NCBI GenBank assembly: GCA_032622095.1
Contig: CP136063.1
Span: 70,535,980 to 70,599,979, forward strand
Source: Siphonodentalium dalli
Taxonomy: Eukaryota > Mollusca > Scaphopoda > Gadilida > Siphonodentaliidae
Direction: 5' to 3'
Length of the DNA: 64,000 bases
Shown: positions 23,917 through 36,380 of the stretch, piece after piece
Numbering within the stretch: the stretch's first letter is position 1
Layout of the letters: each line of letters starts with the position of its first letter
Position numbers and translations under genes: made by a program
The notes under the pieces: generated by a model
Seen by the model: only the letters and a program-made list of their open reading frames with translations
The model's database searches: none
Told to the model about the DNA's origin: nothing

Positions 23917-24329
23917 GGGTACGTTCATACGCTGGCAAGTTTGCATGGTATGGTTTTTCAGGTATTTCATCTTAGAAAACCACATGGTGCCATAATATGA
24001 AAATAAACGTGCATATAATATGCATCTTTACCAAAGCGAACGGCTTGAGAAGTAAATTTCTGTAGTTCCACTTATAACGGCGCTACTGACATTTGCCTGC
24101 AAATACTTGTATGATTGATTCTTGCGAGAATATTGCACGCTATTTGCAGGCAAATTTCGGTACCATGGCTACAGGTGGAACTACGCGGATTTTACGTCAC
24201 ATGTAGTTATGTGTGGTACAGATGCATTTTACATGCTAGTTTTCACTCATATTCTGGCACCATATCGTTTTCTACGACGAAATGCCTGCAAACCATAATG
24301 TGCAAACTTGCCAGTGTATGAACGTACCC
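23917..24329. mobile_element. Family D MITE, complete, TTA target duplication
   Basis: The termini are GGGTACGTTCATACGCTGG and CCAGTGTATGAACGTACCC, with TTA at 23914-23916 and 24330-24332. The terminal inverted repeats extend over about 130 bp (GGCAAGTTTGCA at the left, TGCAAACTTGCC at the right). Three-base TWA/TTA targets are typical of the PIF/Harbinger superfamily, so that is the best guess. Right-half fragments recur at 10050-10180 and 63105-63230. Confidence 0.75.
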
Positions 24330-25567
24330 TTAATGCCAAGACAGCTGATTCATATATAACTTTTGCTGCGGAGATGTACATGGAAATCCCCATTAAAAAT
24401 TGGTCACTTTACCCCCCCCCCCCCCTTAAATAATGCCATTCAGAGTAAACGAACCCATTGCTCTTTCCATCCCGTCTATATGCCGACATAGTTTGACACT
24501 GGAACGTGGCAATCGCGACCATTAATATTATGAGTTGAGGCATGGATAATATAATTATGCCACTGTAATTTAAACACAATAATCCTTATTTTCCGCACCA
24601 ATACCAGTTCCATCCATGGGAAAGAATCTGTCTATTGCATAATCACTGAGGTTCTCAAGGAACATAGTGTATTACGCCGCTGCGTGCCGTCTGGCGAAGG
24701 GGGAGCTGATTTTATTGCCGACCGACTCAGATTTATGATTGTCCACCTATTTGAAACCCTATTTCTACAGAAGACCGAATACACACATACTCTCAGAACG
24801 CTTTAAGGCTAGAAATAAAAAGACAATTAGGAATCTGTCAACTTTCATAAGGAAAGTACAGGATATTTTCGGCAAATCCACTTGAGGTTATAACACTGAT
24901 ATTGCATGTACCCACCCCTATTTTAAAAATACCTATATACATCTCTGACTATAAATTCCCCGCCCACAGTATCTGAAATCGTCACCAGAACGGAAATTTA
25001 CCAAATATTTAATCACTCATGTAATCCTCGTGTGAAATTTATTGTTATTATATGTCATAATTGAATATCTTGATGTCATATATTTTGTCTGTAATATCCA
25101 CATATCGATTAACAGAATAAACTGAATTGAATTGAATTGAATTGGTGGTTTCTACGTACTATGGACTGATTTCTCAGCAATATTAAGATGGAGGTAAAGT
25201 GGCAACATTTGAATGGGGAAGTCAGTGTTATTTTTTTTAGAAATTATTGATCAAACATTACAAAGGGCAGGTGGCCATATCATACATACCTTTTTTTTTA
25301 AGTTTGAAGACTTATCTATAGTGACAACGCGAAGTGGAATTATGATTTTCATCCCAGGATGGATATAATTGCACATTATTAAAAAGTAGGTCACCATTGT
25401 TTATCATTGATTATAATATGTCCATCAAATGTCACAAATCAAAACATAAAATGAAAACTCTGCTTTGCGTTGTCACTAGATATGTGCTCAGACATTCATA
25501 CAAGACATGAAGTATTATTCTACGGTTTGTAAATATTGATATAAGGTGTCAGTTCATGTTTTTTTTA
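24330..25567. other. Gene-free stretch with simple repeats
   Basis: Contains a poly-C run (about 24411-24425) and (GAATT)n at about 25125-25145. The phrase GACATGAAGTATTATTCTACGG occurs at 25506 and again just past the next element (25937), so the next element interrupts a repeated segment or was inserted with a flanking duplication. Confidence 0.4.
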
Positions 25568-25934
25568 CCCTGTGCCAATACATTCTCTTATATGTGCGAG
25601 TCGACCATAGGTCGCCTCGCATATATAAGAGAATGCATTGGCCTAACAATTTTTTATCATTGTTTTTAATAAATTTTTCTTACAATTTTTAGGACATAAA
25701 ATAAAAAACATTCATTACCCTGCAGGGAGCCCCACACATATATAGAAGCATATAGAAGAGTGTCGTCTGCTCATGTTTGTCTGGGGCTCTGTATGGGTGA
25801 AATTATAAAATTGTTAAAGAATACAAGAAAAAATTATTAAAATTGTAAAAAATTGTTAGGCCAATGCATTCTCTTATATATGCGAGGCGACCTATGGTCG
25901 ACTCGCATATATAAGAGAATGCATTGGCACAGGG
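25568..25934 (+). mobile_element. Paired-hairpin element C, with inner insertion
   Basis: The ends are CCCTGTGCCAATACATTC and GAATGCATTGGCACAGGG. Each end is a roughly 70-bp near-palindrome with centre GTCGACCATAGGTCGCC. Between them lies a segment with CCCTGCAGGGAGCCCCACAC and GTCTGGGGCTCTGTATGGG. An inverted, nearly identical copy is at 58277-58645. Local flanks are TTTTTTA and TAAAGA. Confidence 0.8.
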
Positions 25935-26429
25935 TAAAGACATGAAGTATTATTCTACGGTTTGTAAATATTGAAAAATCTTTCTTGAACTGAATTCCCC
26001 ATTTAAATGTTGCTACTTTACCTCCCTCTTAACACTAACGTTATCGATCCAGAAATAAATATTGAAAACTGCTGACTTCACCGCCAAACATATATACGCA
26101 TACTAAAATATCCAATGCATGTCCGTTCAGGGGAAACTATCATCCAGTGGTGAGGCAGCTATACACGTACTGTATAATTATGTTATATTTCTAAAAGAAG
26201 TCGACACAGCAGGCCACGTTGACTTATGTTGTCCTATGAGACGCGAACACGTAGGACCTTAGTATAGTCAGTATTAAATGAGACCTCTGCTCATGCGTTC
26301 CATTTTTCACTTTCGGTGTTACGCTGAGTTTCTCTACAGATTATCGTTAAACTACAATTGGACACGATCGCCCGGTACATGTAACTATTGCCTATTAACG
26401 CTTTCATGACTGAAGCTTCCTGAAATTTT

Positions 26430-26575
26430 GTGAAAACACTGTGTCACATATATATAAATTAGAGAATGCATTGGCCAAACATTATTTGCCTTGATCTTGT
26501 GAGCCAGTGCATTCTCAGTGTATATGCGAGGTATGGGGGACTCGCATATGTAAGATAAGCACTGGCACAGGGTCT
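26430..26575. repeat. Hairpin family C, degenerate pair
   Basis: TATATATAAATTAGAGAATG, then CATTGGCC, followed by GCCAGTGCATTCTCAGTG and CACTGGCACAGGG. The palindromes are partly decayed. Confidence 0.55.
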
Positions 26576-27040
26576 TTAATGCTGTACCAGCGCGGCTCCC
26601 GTCCTGAAAGGCGTAATTAACCCTTTCATTATACCGAATGGATTCTCCCGCTCAGTATAAAATTATACATTGGAATAGTATATTATTCATCTGGAGTAGC
26701 GTTCAGGAAAAATATCTTGACGGGCGAAGTTAGTAGTTTTCAATCTAAACGTCCAATGAAACGATGCCAACCTGTTCTATACTAAATGGATTCTCTCAGT
26801 CAGTTGAAAAGTGTGCATCGGAATGGTCTATTATTCATTTGGAGGGATGTTAAGGTGATAAAAGCAGACGGCGAAGAAGGAGCCCTATTTATTGAGGGAA
26901 ATGTTTATATAATAAGTTCAACAAACGACCTCTGTGAACTTATTATCTGAACATTTTCTTCGGGATAACTATTCATCAATGATGCTTTAGTATAGAAAGG
27001 ATTACCCTTTCATGACGCGAGCTGCGCTGGCGCAACATTA
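26576..27040. repeat. Duplicated GGATTCTC/TATTATTCAT segment
   Basis: AATGGATTCTC.C.CTCAGT, CATTGGAATAGT and TATTATTCATCTGGAG occur near 26635-26700 and again near 26785-26850. The same family appears around 9400 and 21730. Ends are of the type AACCCTTTCAT and GAAAGGGTTA. Confidence 0.45.
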
Positions 27041-27044
27041 GCGA

Positions 27045-27386
27045 CCCTGTGCCAATGCATTATCTTATATATGCGAGGTCGACCATAGGTCGCCTCGCAT
27101 ATATAGGAGAATACATTGGCCTAACAATTTTTTTTTTAATTTTTTATCAATTTTTCTTATATTCTGTAACAGTTGTTTTAATTTTTTTTTATCATTTTTT
27201 TCTTACATTCTTTAACAATTTTTATCATTCTTTATCATTTTTTCTTACATTCTACAACAATTTTTAGAATTTATTCTTATACTCTTGAACAATTTTAGAA
27301 TTTTTAGAATTGTTTTTTTCATTTTTTTCATATTTTTCTTACATTTTTAAACAATTATAACAAATAAGAGAATACATTGGCACATG
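27045..27386 (+). mobile_element. Hairpin family C element with T-rich middle
   Basis: Starts CCCTGTGCCAATGCATTATC with a complete first hairpin (27050-27122). The middle is a run of degenerate TTTTTATCATTTTTTCTTAC units. The second hairpin is reduced to AATAAGAGAATACATTGGCACATGG. Confidence 0.65.
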
Positions 27387-27854
27387 GTTTTCGCAAAAAT
27401 TCAGGAAGCTCCCGGTGTAACTACTCATCAATGACGCTTTAGCATAGAAAGGGTTAAACCAGAAACCAGACGCATGTAGGCCTACATGGTTTGACAAGAT
27501 TGGGGGATATACATTATACATGTACATGCATGTATTGATTGTTTTTGGTCGTCCACATACCGCGCTTCGTATTATAAGCCGGACGGAATAGCCGAATTCC
27601 GATAAATTGAATCGATTTATACTTATAGATTGCGGCCGAGTGTTTGGCTAATGTATAGCATTGCCGGGATATTCCCGAAATACGGTGCCGTGATAACAGG
27701 CTATATACCGCTGAGAGTCTCATAAGTCTTAGCGAAATGTCACTGCGCGATTCCCCAGGACGACATGGTATATCCGCTAACAATATAATGTGGTGTATAT
27801 ATGTCTAGATATCACACGGCTGTTATTCCGGTGTCCTATATTAGAATCACGACT

Positions 27855-28220
27855 GGTGCAGGGGGGGGGGTCGGAAAAAAGTTTCAGGCACGTATGCTGG
27901 TTTTTTCCTTTCGAGCCTTGTTGTCCCGCGTCCAAATTTTTTTTCCGTTTCGGCAGATTTTTCCGACCACTTTTGGACACACACCTTGTGAGTTGCGAAA
28001 AAAATGTTTGTTGGTCCCGTCGACCATCCACCCACCCCGGCATACGTGCCCGGAAAAAAATTCCCCCACCCTCTTATTTTAAGGTGTTTTAAGCCAAACT
28101 CATTACAAAAACAGTCCAAAAAAAGATGGTTTTTCAGTTGCGGAAAAAATTTTGTGTTTGTCCCATTGATCATCCACCAATCACCCACCCCGGCATACGT
28201 GCCCAGAACCCCCCCCTGAC
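27855..28220 (+). repeat. Duplicated CGGCATACGTGCCC block
   Basis: CACCCACCCCGGCATACGTG and a following GGAAAAAA or AGAACCCC tract occur at about 28025-28065 and 28180-28215. The upstream GTTGCGAAAAAAATGTTTG and GTTGCGGAAAAAATTTTGTG also match. A third, inverted-like CAGGCACGTATGCTGG is near 27885. The 162-residue minus-strand open frame over this region is repeat-encoded (GTYAGVG..W is repeated in it) and I do not treat it as a gene. Confidence 0.6.
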
Positions 28221-29150
28221 TGGTGAGGAAGTTTCCTCGGGAGTTTTCGTCATTAAGCGGAGTGATATGGACACCATAATTTGTCAAATATCGGAGAAAT
28301 ATCAGACTTTTCGGTCTAAAAACTACGAATCTCACACTAGGTAGTTGTTGACAAAACTATCAAAAGTATGTCAACCTTTTGTGGCCTGAGGTGTCTAACT
28401 AAATTTAACGTTGTTTCAGACATGAGATTTACAATTGTTGAAAAAATTGACGATCGTTGTGAGAAGGGGCATGAAACCCATCCACCCCTGTCTCCATGAC
28501 ATTGTCCCTGAATGACTTTGGTTTTCTTGGTATACTACAAGACAAATCCGTGTATCAATTTGTCAGATATTGTTCAAGCTGTAATGATTTCCACACTGTA
28601 CCAAAAATCATTAAATAATTCACTTACAAATAAGAGTTGAGAATTATTTGGCGTTTTATATAACTTTGCTCACCATTCACATGCAGCTTTTTTTCTCAGT
28701 TCTGTGCCATAGAATTGTCCCCACGTTTCCGTTTCTCCCGATTTCACAGATGTTAATTCGGTTTATGGCTCGACGTATTGCATGGATTCCTCAATACGAT
28801 TGACGAAATAACTTCCACGTGATATACAACTCATACAAGAACATTTACTCGCCCAGTTATCTCCGCAATGAGCTAATTAACGACAACTGAATGAGAGTTC
28901 GTGGATGGGTTGGACAACTCACTGCTGTATCATATTGTATACGGCCATCGGTAGCCAGGCCAGGCCAGGACAGGCCAGGCAAAGTTGTCGCTTTGTCTAT
29001 TCAAAGGTCCATGTTTGCGTAATGTACATGCGGCGCCAGTCGCAAAATACACACGCCCCTACACTATATGGTCGAACTTAATTTTTCCAGAAATCTAGTG
29101 GCATTGGACACGATGTCTGTGGATTTATTTCAGGTACAGTTGTGATTTAA
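28221..29150. other. Gene-free stretch
   Basis: No gene is evident. A short AGGCCAGGCCAGGACAGGCC run lies at about 28955-28980. A possible splice acceptor (GGATTTATTTCAG, about 29112-29124) precedes the broken reading frame that follows. Confidence 0.35.
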
Positions 29151-29231
29151 GACAGATATTTCCCTCGCTGTCGTTATCACCGTCCCATTCGCAGTCGGAC
29201 TTCCAGAGAGCATGGATCGCCACCTCTCAGG

Positions 29232-30050
29232 ATGAACTCGCCACCGCTAATCCCAATTAGTGTCACCAATATGCTGGACGCCATGCATGTCACGCCTTGT
29301 CTGAGCTGGTCACTCCACGCTCACAAAGGCGGATACCAGCTGATTCAGGATTTCCAGTCCGGCCCGGCAAAGCCCTTTTCAGGGCTCCCTACCGGGAGTG
29401 GATCGGATAATACCTGATCAGCACGGAAGCCTCGACAGAAGACGAGAAAGAACAAAAAGAAAACACCATCGATGAAAAAGAGAAATGCCGAGTGACTCGC
29501 TGCATGGAAAGCGAAAAAATCGACGGGAACTTCACCAGTCGACTCCGCCCATACATCTGATATCCCGGTCCAGTCTGCCCAGGTGATGGAACCACCACCA
29601 TCATCACCACCACCACCACCACCACCACCACCACCACAACGGCCAGACGTGGATACTGAAGCTGAAGACGAAGACGAGGAACCCTCTGACTTCATCCCGA
29701 AGACTCCGGAGTATATCGCGCCGGATCCTTCACCCTCAACCGAAGCTACCACCGCCGCACTCATGAGAACAATCGACATAAAAAGCATCGACGTAGATCT
29801 GCTCTTGCAGAAAATGTATGAAGATTGTGCTGGACCTTCTCCTCCAATCTCACCACTTCCTTCATCATCATCATCATCATCAGCATCTTCTTCTTCACCA
29901 CCACCGAAGAAGAAGAAAAAGAAGGAAGACAAGAAAAAGAAAAAGACAAAAGCTAGAACCTCACCTGACCCTCCTGAGCCACGGCCTGATGGATGGAACT
30001 TACAAGTCCAAGAAAATCCAAGTCAGAGCGTAAGGGCGATCTTCAGATGA
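29232..30050 (+). pseudogene. Broken Pro/Ser/Lys-rich reading frame
   Basis: From the ATG at 29232 one reading frame runs to the TGA at 30048-30050, interrupted only by two TGA codons (29415-29417 and about 29493-29495). The product would be about 272 residues. In order: a segment with SWSLHAHKGGYQLIQDF, a basic stretch (KPRQKTRKNKKKTPSMKKRN), a proline run encoded by a CCA repeat, an acidic run (TEAEDEDEE), a serine run, and a lysine-rich tail (PPPKKKKKKEDKKKKK). I recognise no catalytic domain. Both stops could arise from CGA by CpG decay. The layout of a short folded segment followed by a basic, low-complexity region resembles ORF1/gag-like proteins of retroelements, but that is a weak inference. 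An expressed host exon with assembly errors is the alternative. Confidence 0.4.
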
Positions 30051-32542
30051 GCCCACCACCGTCCTCGTGCCGCCCCTCGGGCGGGCACGCAAATCCTGTC
30101 ACTGCGCTGTCGGGTATTCCTATACTACATGTACTACTCTACGGCGGCTTTGTGTTAACCAGTCTATAAACCTGAACCCTGTTAATTATCAATTGCAGAA
30201 TGCGTGTCCGCTGATATAATTAATGATGTTTTCAATTGCATAAACTCCCGCTGTGTGACATGGGGATAATTTAAATTATTATGTAACTCTATTATGGAGA
30301 ATATGCCGCCAAGATTTCGAAATTTGGTAATGCTATATAGTGATGTAAATATCAAAGTGTACTTTTGGTATTTTATATCTACGGGTTCGGTTTTTTGTAT
30401 ATGTTTAATACACCTTACCATACATTAAATATCTATAGTGAATATTGTTAACTGAAAGTATGTATATAGTCCGCCATCGTTGAGTTTGATTTTTTCGGTA
30501 ATATTTTACTTAAATAAAGATTTTTTGTAATAACCTCACTACATGGGCATATTACAATATGAACCTATGTGAAAATGTAGGTCCAATATGAACCTATTTG
30601 CACAAGGATATGTTGCAGTACCAGCTGTACGGATGTACGCTTTTTATATAATTGTTTTCAGTGTGGCCCTCGCCATCAAACGGAATAACGCCATCCAATA
30701 CATGTATGGGGTTATCTCAGAATCAAATAAGTCTAATATAAATAAATGTCAACAGTTAGATCCAATATAAATCTATCTGCACGAGCATATATATTGAAGT
30801 AGCATAATAAATAGTATCACTACATTTAACATAATATGATCTGTCTGTCATGTCCGCGAAGCAAACACATGTGGTGTCCGCAGGTTGCTAACGCAGGCCC
30901 CTCCGACGCTGAATAAAGGTATGTGTTTTATGAAGTGTTTTTCGTTATAAAATTAATGTATACATTTGTTGCTGTTATAACACCGTGGTAATATTGAGTT
31001 CAAATCTCTGATATTCACACTTACCTGTAGGATCTCCTGCGAACGTTTAACTGAATTCATTTGAGAATCTTAAACTTCCTCCATATTAATGCGACAATGT
31101 ACGTATAAATGAGAATCAACACTGATGTTTTCCAAGAGAATTACACGAAATTTCACACATTGCACGTGCTTCGCGGTGTATACATGCAACCTTCACCGAA
31201 CGAGTTCACTTTGTGCTATTGTTGCCTCATGGCAACATGTAACTGACTCCATGATAGTCGGCGTTTTCTTTAATGTACTTTAGTGATGGCAAAATAGGAT
31301 GTGGAATTTTAAAAGGCCATTGTTTGATAATCCTTTGCATCCGGGGCTCATTCGGGACGCTCGTGGTAACTATTATGGTAAACTGATATCGTTATATTTA
31401 TTTCGACAAAAGAGGGATTATAGATTAATTACCACATGCACACCTCCGTTTGGTTTATTTCATCAAGGTGTGAACCATTAGCATAGCTTTGATATTAAGT
31501 TTGCTATTTGATATTAAAGTTTCGGCTTCATTTACACAGTTTGATTCAACGTAAACATCTATCTGTGTTTGGTTATCGGAAGTGGCCTAACGATCATACC
31601 TGGTTTTTTGTTTAAAAACTGGTTCTATTTTTGTTTATTTCTAACGACAGTCACTTTTACAAGATGCATATATACACACAACGGTATCTTGAAAATCGTG
31701 ATATTCAGAAAGAAGCTATATCATCGTGTTGCATGGCGTTTAACAACACAGTTCGTTCTCATCGGAAGCTATTTTAGCACTGAAGAGATAGCCAAATTGA
31801 GATGGCTTATGGTGCGTAGTAACAGTAACCATGCAGTCTACTGGTGAGCGAGACGTACGGATAGGTCCATTGATTCAGACGTCGTACATTAATCGCATCG
31901 AATACAATATTATATGGTGGCCAACATTGTATTCGATGCGATGAAAGTACGTCCTTAACCTTTGCTATACTAAATACTCATTGATGCGAGTAGTTCCATT
32001 ATGAAGTGTTAAGATAATAAGTTAAACGGACATGGCTCATTCGAACCCTAAAATTTATGTGTACGTAATTCGAGAAAAGGGGTCTCAAAACATGCATATG
32101 CAAACTGTTCCCGAGCTAATTCGTCGATATAGCGCTTAAAAACGCGTTTTGTTAGTTATATTTTTGCGTAAATTTGATATCGTTTCTCTGTTCTGGTTAA
32201 TTTTGTCTACCGAGTGATGCCGGCAGCGCTCGTGTGTTTTCGGAAATAAGTGCATTCTCGATATCAAGTTTCAAAAGCGTCTCTATCATTTTCGGTACGC
32301 GATAATGTGTTTCCGTTGGATCTTATTTGTCTATGCGAGAATAATAACCTATATTGACAAGGATGTAACCATAGAATGGTTTTCCAGTTTGATACACAAT
32401 GTCAACATGAATTTTAGTCATTTACATTGATCCTTGGAACACATTGATTTTTCACAAATATTCTTTAATCGCAATTTTGTAGGCAATAATTTTCTGTTGA
32501 GTGTGTCGATGAACTGCAGTTAGTTAAATTCCGTAGTTCTTT
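30051..32542. other. Gene-free stretch
   Basis: About 2.5 kb with only short unrecognised open frames. A 35-bp-arm hairpin (ACATTAATCGCATCGAATAC and GTATTCGATGCGATGAAAGT) lies at about 31880-31950. A segment near 31960-32030 (AACCTTTGCTATACTAAATACTCATTG in part) resembles text near 21205-21270. Confidence 0.35.
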
Positions 32543-32995
32543 TTAAAGGTACTCAATCCGATCAGACGGTCCCCATACCATCAAGATACAACAGCAACAA
32601 CATTTCTTCAAAATACGCTTTAGTTATCAGAATCGATGTATTGCAGCAACATAATGCTAATCACAGTCAACTATAGTATCAAATTTTGCAAAACTTGTTG
32701 TTTATCAACATTTTGTTCAACAAAATATGGCCGTATAATCAAGTAGTATCACAAAAATTTACCGTATTACCACTTGACTTTAGAGTTATCCATCTTCATC
32801 CGCAATTTTGTCCGAGACCCTCCGTTTGACCACGTGTTTCTGGGCCACATATTATTACACATCTCGAGAAATAACAAACTTCGACAATAAATATATGTTC
32901 ACTCTGAGCTTTGGTGGATGGGGTCCTCGACTCAAGTCTAATATTTTGTTAACCCCCGAAGCCAGAGAAACACTAATTTAGGACCAAATGAAAAT
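32543..32995 (+). mobile_element. TTAAAGGTAC-family MITE, larger copy
   Basis: Begins TTAAAGGTACTCAATCCGAT. The interior matches 8778-9010 (ATAATGCTAATCACAGTCAA, ATCAACATTTTGTTCAA), and the right half (GGGGTCCTCGACTCAAGTCT, AACCCCCGAAGCCAGAGAAA) matches the right half of 14004-14480. The extreme right terminus is lost. Confidence 0.65.
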
Positions 32996-35377
32996 TGGGA
33001 AAATATGTTTCTACCTCTAATAAAAAGGAACGATATTAAAAACTGTCACTTCTCTGGTGACATACTGGCATCCGTGTGGAGTTTAGAGTCTATATACATA
33101 GACACAACCAGTACATATAGGTTACTTGGAGCACTCAAATTTCGTTTAGTTTATTTCACCATCAGTTTAATTAAAACCACCTGCCTCTGAGCCACAAGAC
33201 GAAATGTAGGAAAAGAGCAAAACATGTAAGACCTCCAGGTCAGGGGTAAATGCTGAAAAAACAAAATATAGTCTCGTCGATAAAAGTTTTGACCTAGCAA
33301 ATATTTGGGCTAAGTTGGGTTTTATTCCATTTTGAAGAGGAATAATAATCATATCCTCTATAACATATCCAAAATCAGATAAATCCGCTTAGAGCAAAAT
33401 GTTCTATTCAAAATGGCATCCATGATGACAATAATTGGTATTGAAAAATGCTGATTTTCCGTGAAAGGTGGCTTTAGGTGCACCAACTATCGCCAAGTTA
33501 GTAATAAAATGAAATATAAACAAATAGTCCAGGAGATATTGGTCGACCTCTGCATCCCCCCCCCCAGGACTTAACTTCACCCCACTAATTTTCTTCCTTA
33601 AGGTCTCCTCTAATTTTTTTCACTTGTTAACAAGAAAAAAAAGTGGCCGCAGAGACTCCAGACAAGATGGCGTCCATCATGGCGGCAATTATTTTTAAAT
33701 ACACCAGGTCTCTTTGATCGCCATTATAGTAAAGATGATAGCACATGCGGTCTTGTTTTCCGTCCGATTCGTTATGCTAATATACAACCCTTACAAATTA
33801 GCCAAATATCCGACACCAGAATCCAATATGGCGGCCAAGATGGCCGCCGAAATGTGAAAATATGCTATTTTTCTGACATTGTACCTCATTTCGTTTGTCT
33901 CTGTGGGAAAATGTTGGAATTTTTGCGTCATGTTATACATTTATCATATAGAGGAGTCATTGGCGAACACATGGGGACCATAATATGCATTTATTGCGGG
34001 ATATTTTTGTCCGATATCACGTTTTCCCAAATGCCGGTATTATAGGTCAAAGCCGAATCTCCGTTAATAACGCGATGTTATCAATGAATGCTATTGCTAT
34101 TATAACAACACCCATGCATATATATTTGCAGGAGATAGGATTCCTCTTATACCTGAGTTGAGGAATATTTACCCAAATCCAAGATGGCGGCCAAAATGGC
34201 CACCAGAAATACAAAATCGCCGAAAATCGCTGATTTTAACATCAGTGAGCATTATTGTCATGACAACTCCACACCTGTTTACTATTGTAAGTTGGGAACA
34301 CTTAGGCGAAGAACTTTCCTTCTACCATTTCCAAATAAAAGTCCCCCAAATCCAAACTGGCGCCCACAATGGCGGACAGATTTTGAAAAATCACCGAAAT
34401 TCCCTCATATTCACATCATTGGGCATTATTGTCGAGACAACTCCATCCATGCGTACAGTTGAGTTGGAATACTGAGGTGAAGTAATTACCTTACATCTCA
34501 TGCAAGAAATTGTTTTCCAAATCAAAGATGGCGGCCAAAATGGCGACCAAAATTTGAAAACACGCCTACATTCCTTCACTTTCTTAGGATGGGCGTTATT
34601 GTTTCGCGAGTTCTACCCTCCATTACATGTTGATATGTATGAATTATCCATTAGCGTTTGGCAAGTGATACCCACAGTCAATATGGCGGCCAAACTGGCG
34701 GGCAGAAATTGAAAAGAAGCCGATATTATCACATACTAATTTCAACTTTTTGTCATAATATTGATTTGTATAAACGAAACGGTACATAATATAAGCCATA
34801 TATTAGTTCCAATGTAAGTCGTAGCCTTTTGGAAGGATGAAAACCCACAATCGCAATGTGGCATTTCAAAATCCATTCTCCACTAAGGGCTCATACTGGC
34901 CGTAACCGTATATAGGTGCGCCGAATAGTCATATTATGACTTCCAAGAATCAAAACAACAGTACCTGAGCTTATTCTGAATTGCCACATTCAGCATTATC
35001 TAGACTCGTTTCCGTCTCTTCGTCATATTAATCTATCTCACTCACAACAACAGTTCACTACTCTTCTTTTTAGGAGTGTGCCACTAATCGGAATGTTTCA
35101 AGCAATACATATGCCGGTGTCCGGCTCACGTGTTGGTTTCGAAAGCTTGGAATTCTTAGCGAGCTTCATTCGTGGTATAGCTTATGGTATAATTCAGATG
35201 CTACATATGGGGTAAATGCGTCATCTTGTGCGATACACTATAAAGGTATTCGGTCGATGCGTATACTAGCTTTCAGAAGGATCTATCTGCGTATTGTCAG
35301 CTTTGGTGACCTAATGGGGATAACAACGTGTACACCTGGTGATCTTCCCAAACAGCCACTTCTCAATATATGGTTCA

Positions 35378-35638
35378 TCAATTCGCATACTCATCTAATG
35401 CACTGACGTACCCGGACAACTTCTGTATATGGCTTCGAATGTTGAAAGCCCGAAATTTGACGGATGCATTTCTGCTAAGGCGTAAAAGACCATAATGTAT
35501 AATATACCCAAACTCCTTGAACATGATCATAAGAACAAGCTTGTTGGCGTCAAGCAATCGTCTCACCGAACAGATCCAAGCAGATGATAACAATACACAC
35601 GGTGCTAGTTTGTGGGTATGTGTCATGATAGTGGACAA
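35378..35638 (-). pseudogene. Decayed coding remnant, left arm of foldback
   Basis: An 86-residue minus-strand frame includes THTHKLAPCVLLSSAW and KLSGYVSALDEYAN. It is clearly related to the plus-strand remnant at 36381-36644 in the opposite arm (AHVHKLGPRALFFSAGR, and KLSTYANAFAEFVS in a shifted frame downstream). Two copies related at protein level, each broken, indicate that the foldback once carried a real gene in both arms. The family is not recognised. Confidence 0.4.
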
Positions 35639-35834
35639 TGAAATTGGACCATGACTGCACCGCCCCTTATTTTGTTATGGTTTAGATTCAGACAGGACCT
35701 CAGGTGTGGCTTTGCTTTCCTTGTATGCCAAGATTGTATGTTCCCATCCGTTTGGAAGCCGTTCTTAAACAACTGGATCAGGAGTATGCCATTGGCTACT
35801 GCTGTATAAGCCCCACCACGACTGGGGTGTAGTC

Positions 35835-36053
35835 TTAAAGGCGATACCTTTGATAGTTGGTTGATATGTCATACTCACGCTGGGTGGTATGGTTCAAGAA
35901 AGTACAAATGCCATCAACAAAAGGGTTGAAATGTTCAACGCGAAGAACATCCAGAGGAATGTTACGTTGATGAGCTCTTGCATTCAGTTCAACAAACGTT
36001 GGTACACCAAGTGATTTCTTGGTAACATCACCAATGCGACCATTGTCCTGCAT
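35835..36053 (-). pseudogene. Unrecognised central reading frame of foldback
   Basis: A 72-residue minus-strand frame near the centre contains GVPTFVELNARAHQRN and DGICTFLNHTTQREYD. The composition looks protein-like rather than random, and it lies upstream of and on the same strand as the remnant at 35378-35638. It could be a further piece of the same decayed gene. No family assignment is possible by eye. Confidence 0.25.
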
Positions 36054-36380
36054 GAGACATTAACTACTATATTCTAAAGTTATATATATAATGCTATATG
36101 ATCATAAAGGTCGCGTTCCCCAACGGCCACAGCCATTGCCGTCGAGACTGTAAATTGTTCTTTAAATACATAGTGAAATAAATGCACCACAGTTCCTGAC
36201 ATTTTCTTGAATAATACCGCCCACATACTGACACTAACCCCGAGAGAGGATAACAAAGCACGCATACATTCATGCTATAAAGACATTATCCTTTAGTCCA
36301 TCCGACTGTTTTGAGGGAGGCTAGCATATTATTATCCAGACTAAAGTGTACGTAGTTGAATCAGAAAGGCTTCGAAACGG

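Noticed and set aside
27847-28335. 162-residue minus-strand open frame
   Set aside because: Encoded by a duplicated non-coding block and G/T-rich runs; its internal repeat GTYAGVG reflects the DNA duplication.
29345-29932. 195-residue minus-strand open frame with poly-Gly/Ser
   Set aside because: It is the complement of the CCA, TCA and AAG repeats of the plus-strand frame and has only low-complexity content.
34158-34475. 105-residue open frame in the foldback arm, with mirror copy at 37508-37927
   Set aside because: It follows the roughly 170-bp DNA repeat (TPHLFTIVSWE and similar phrases recur with the unit) and differs by stops in the mirror copy. Better explained as repeat DNA.
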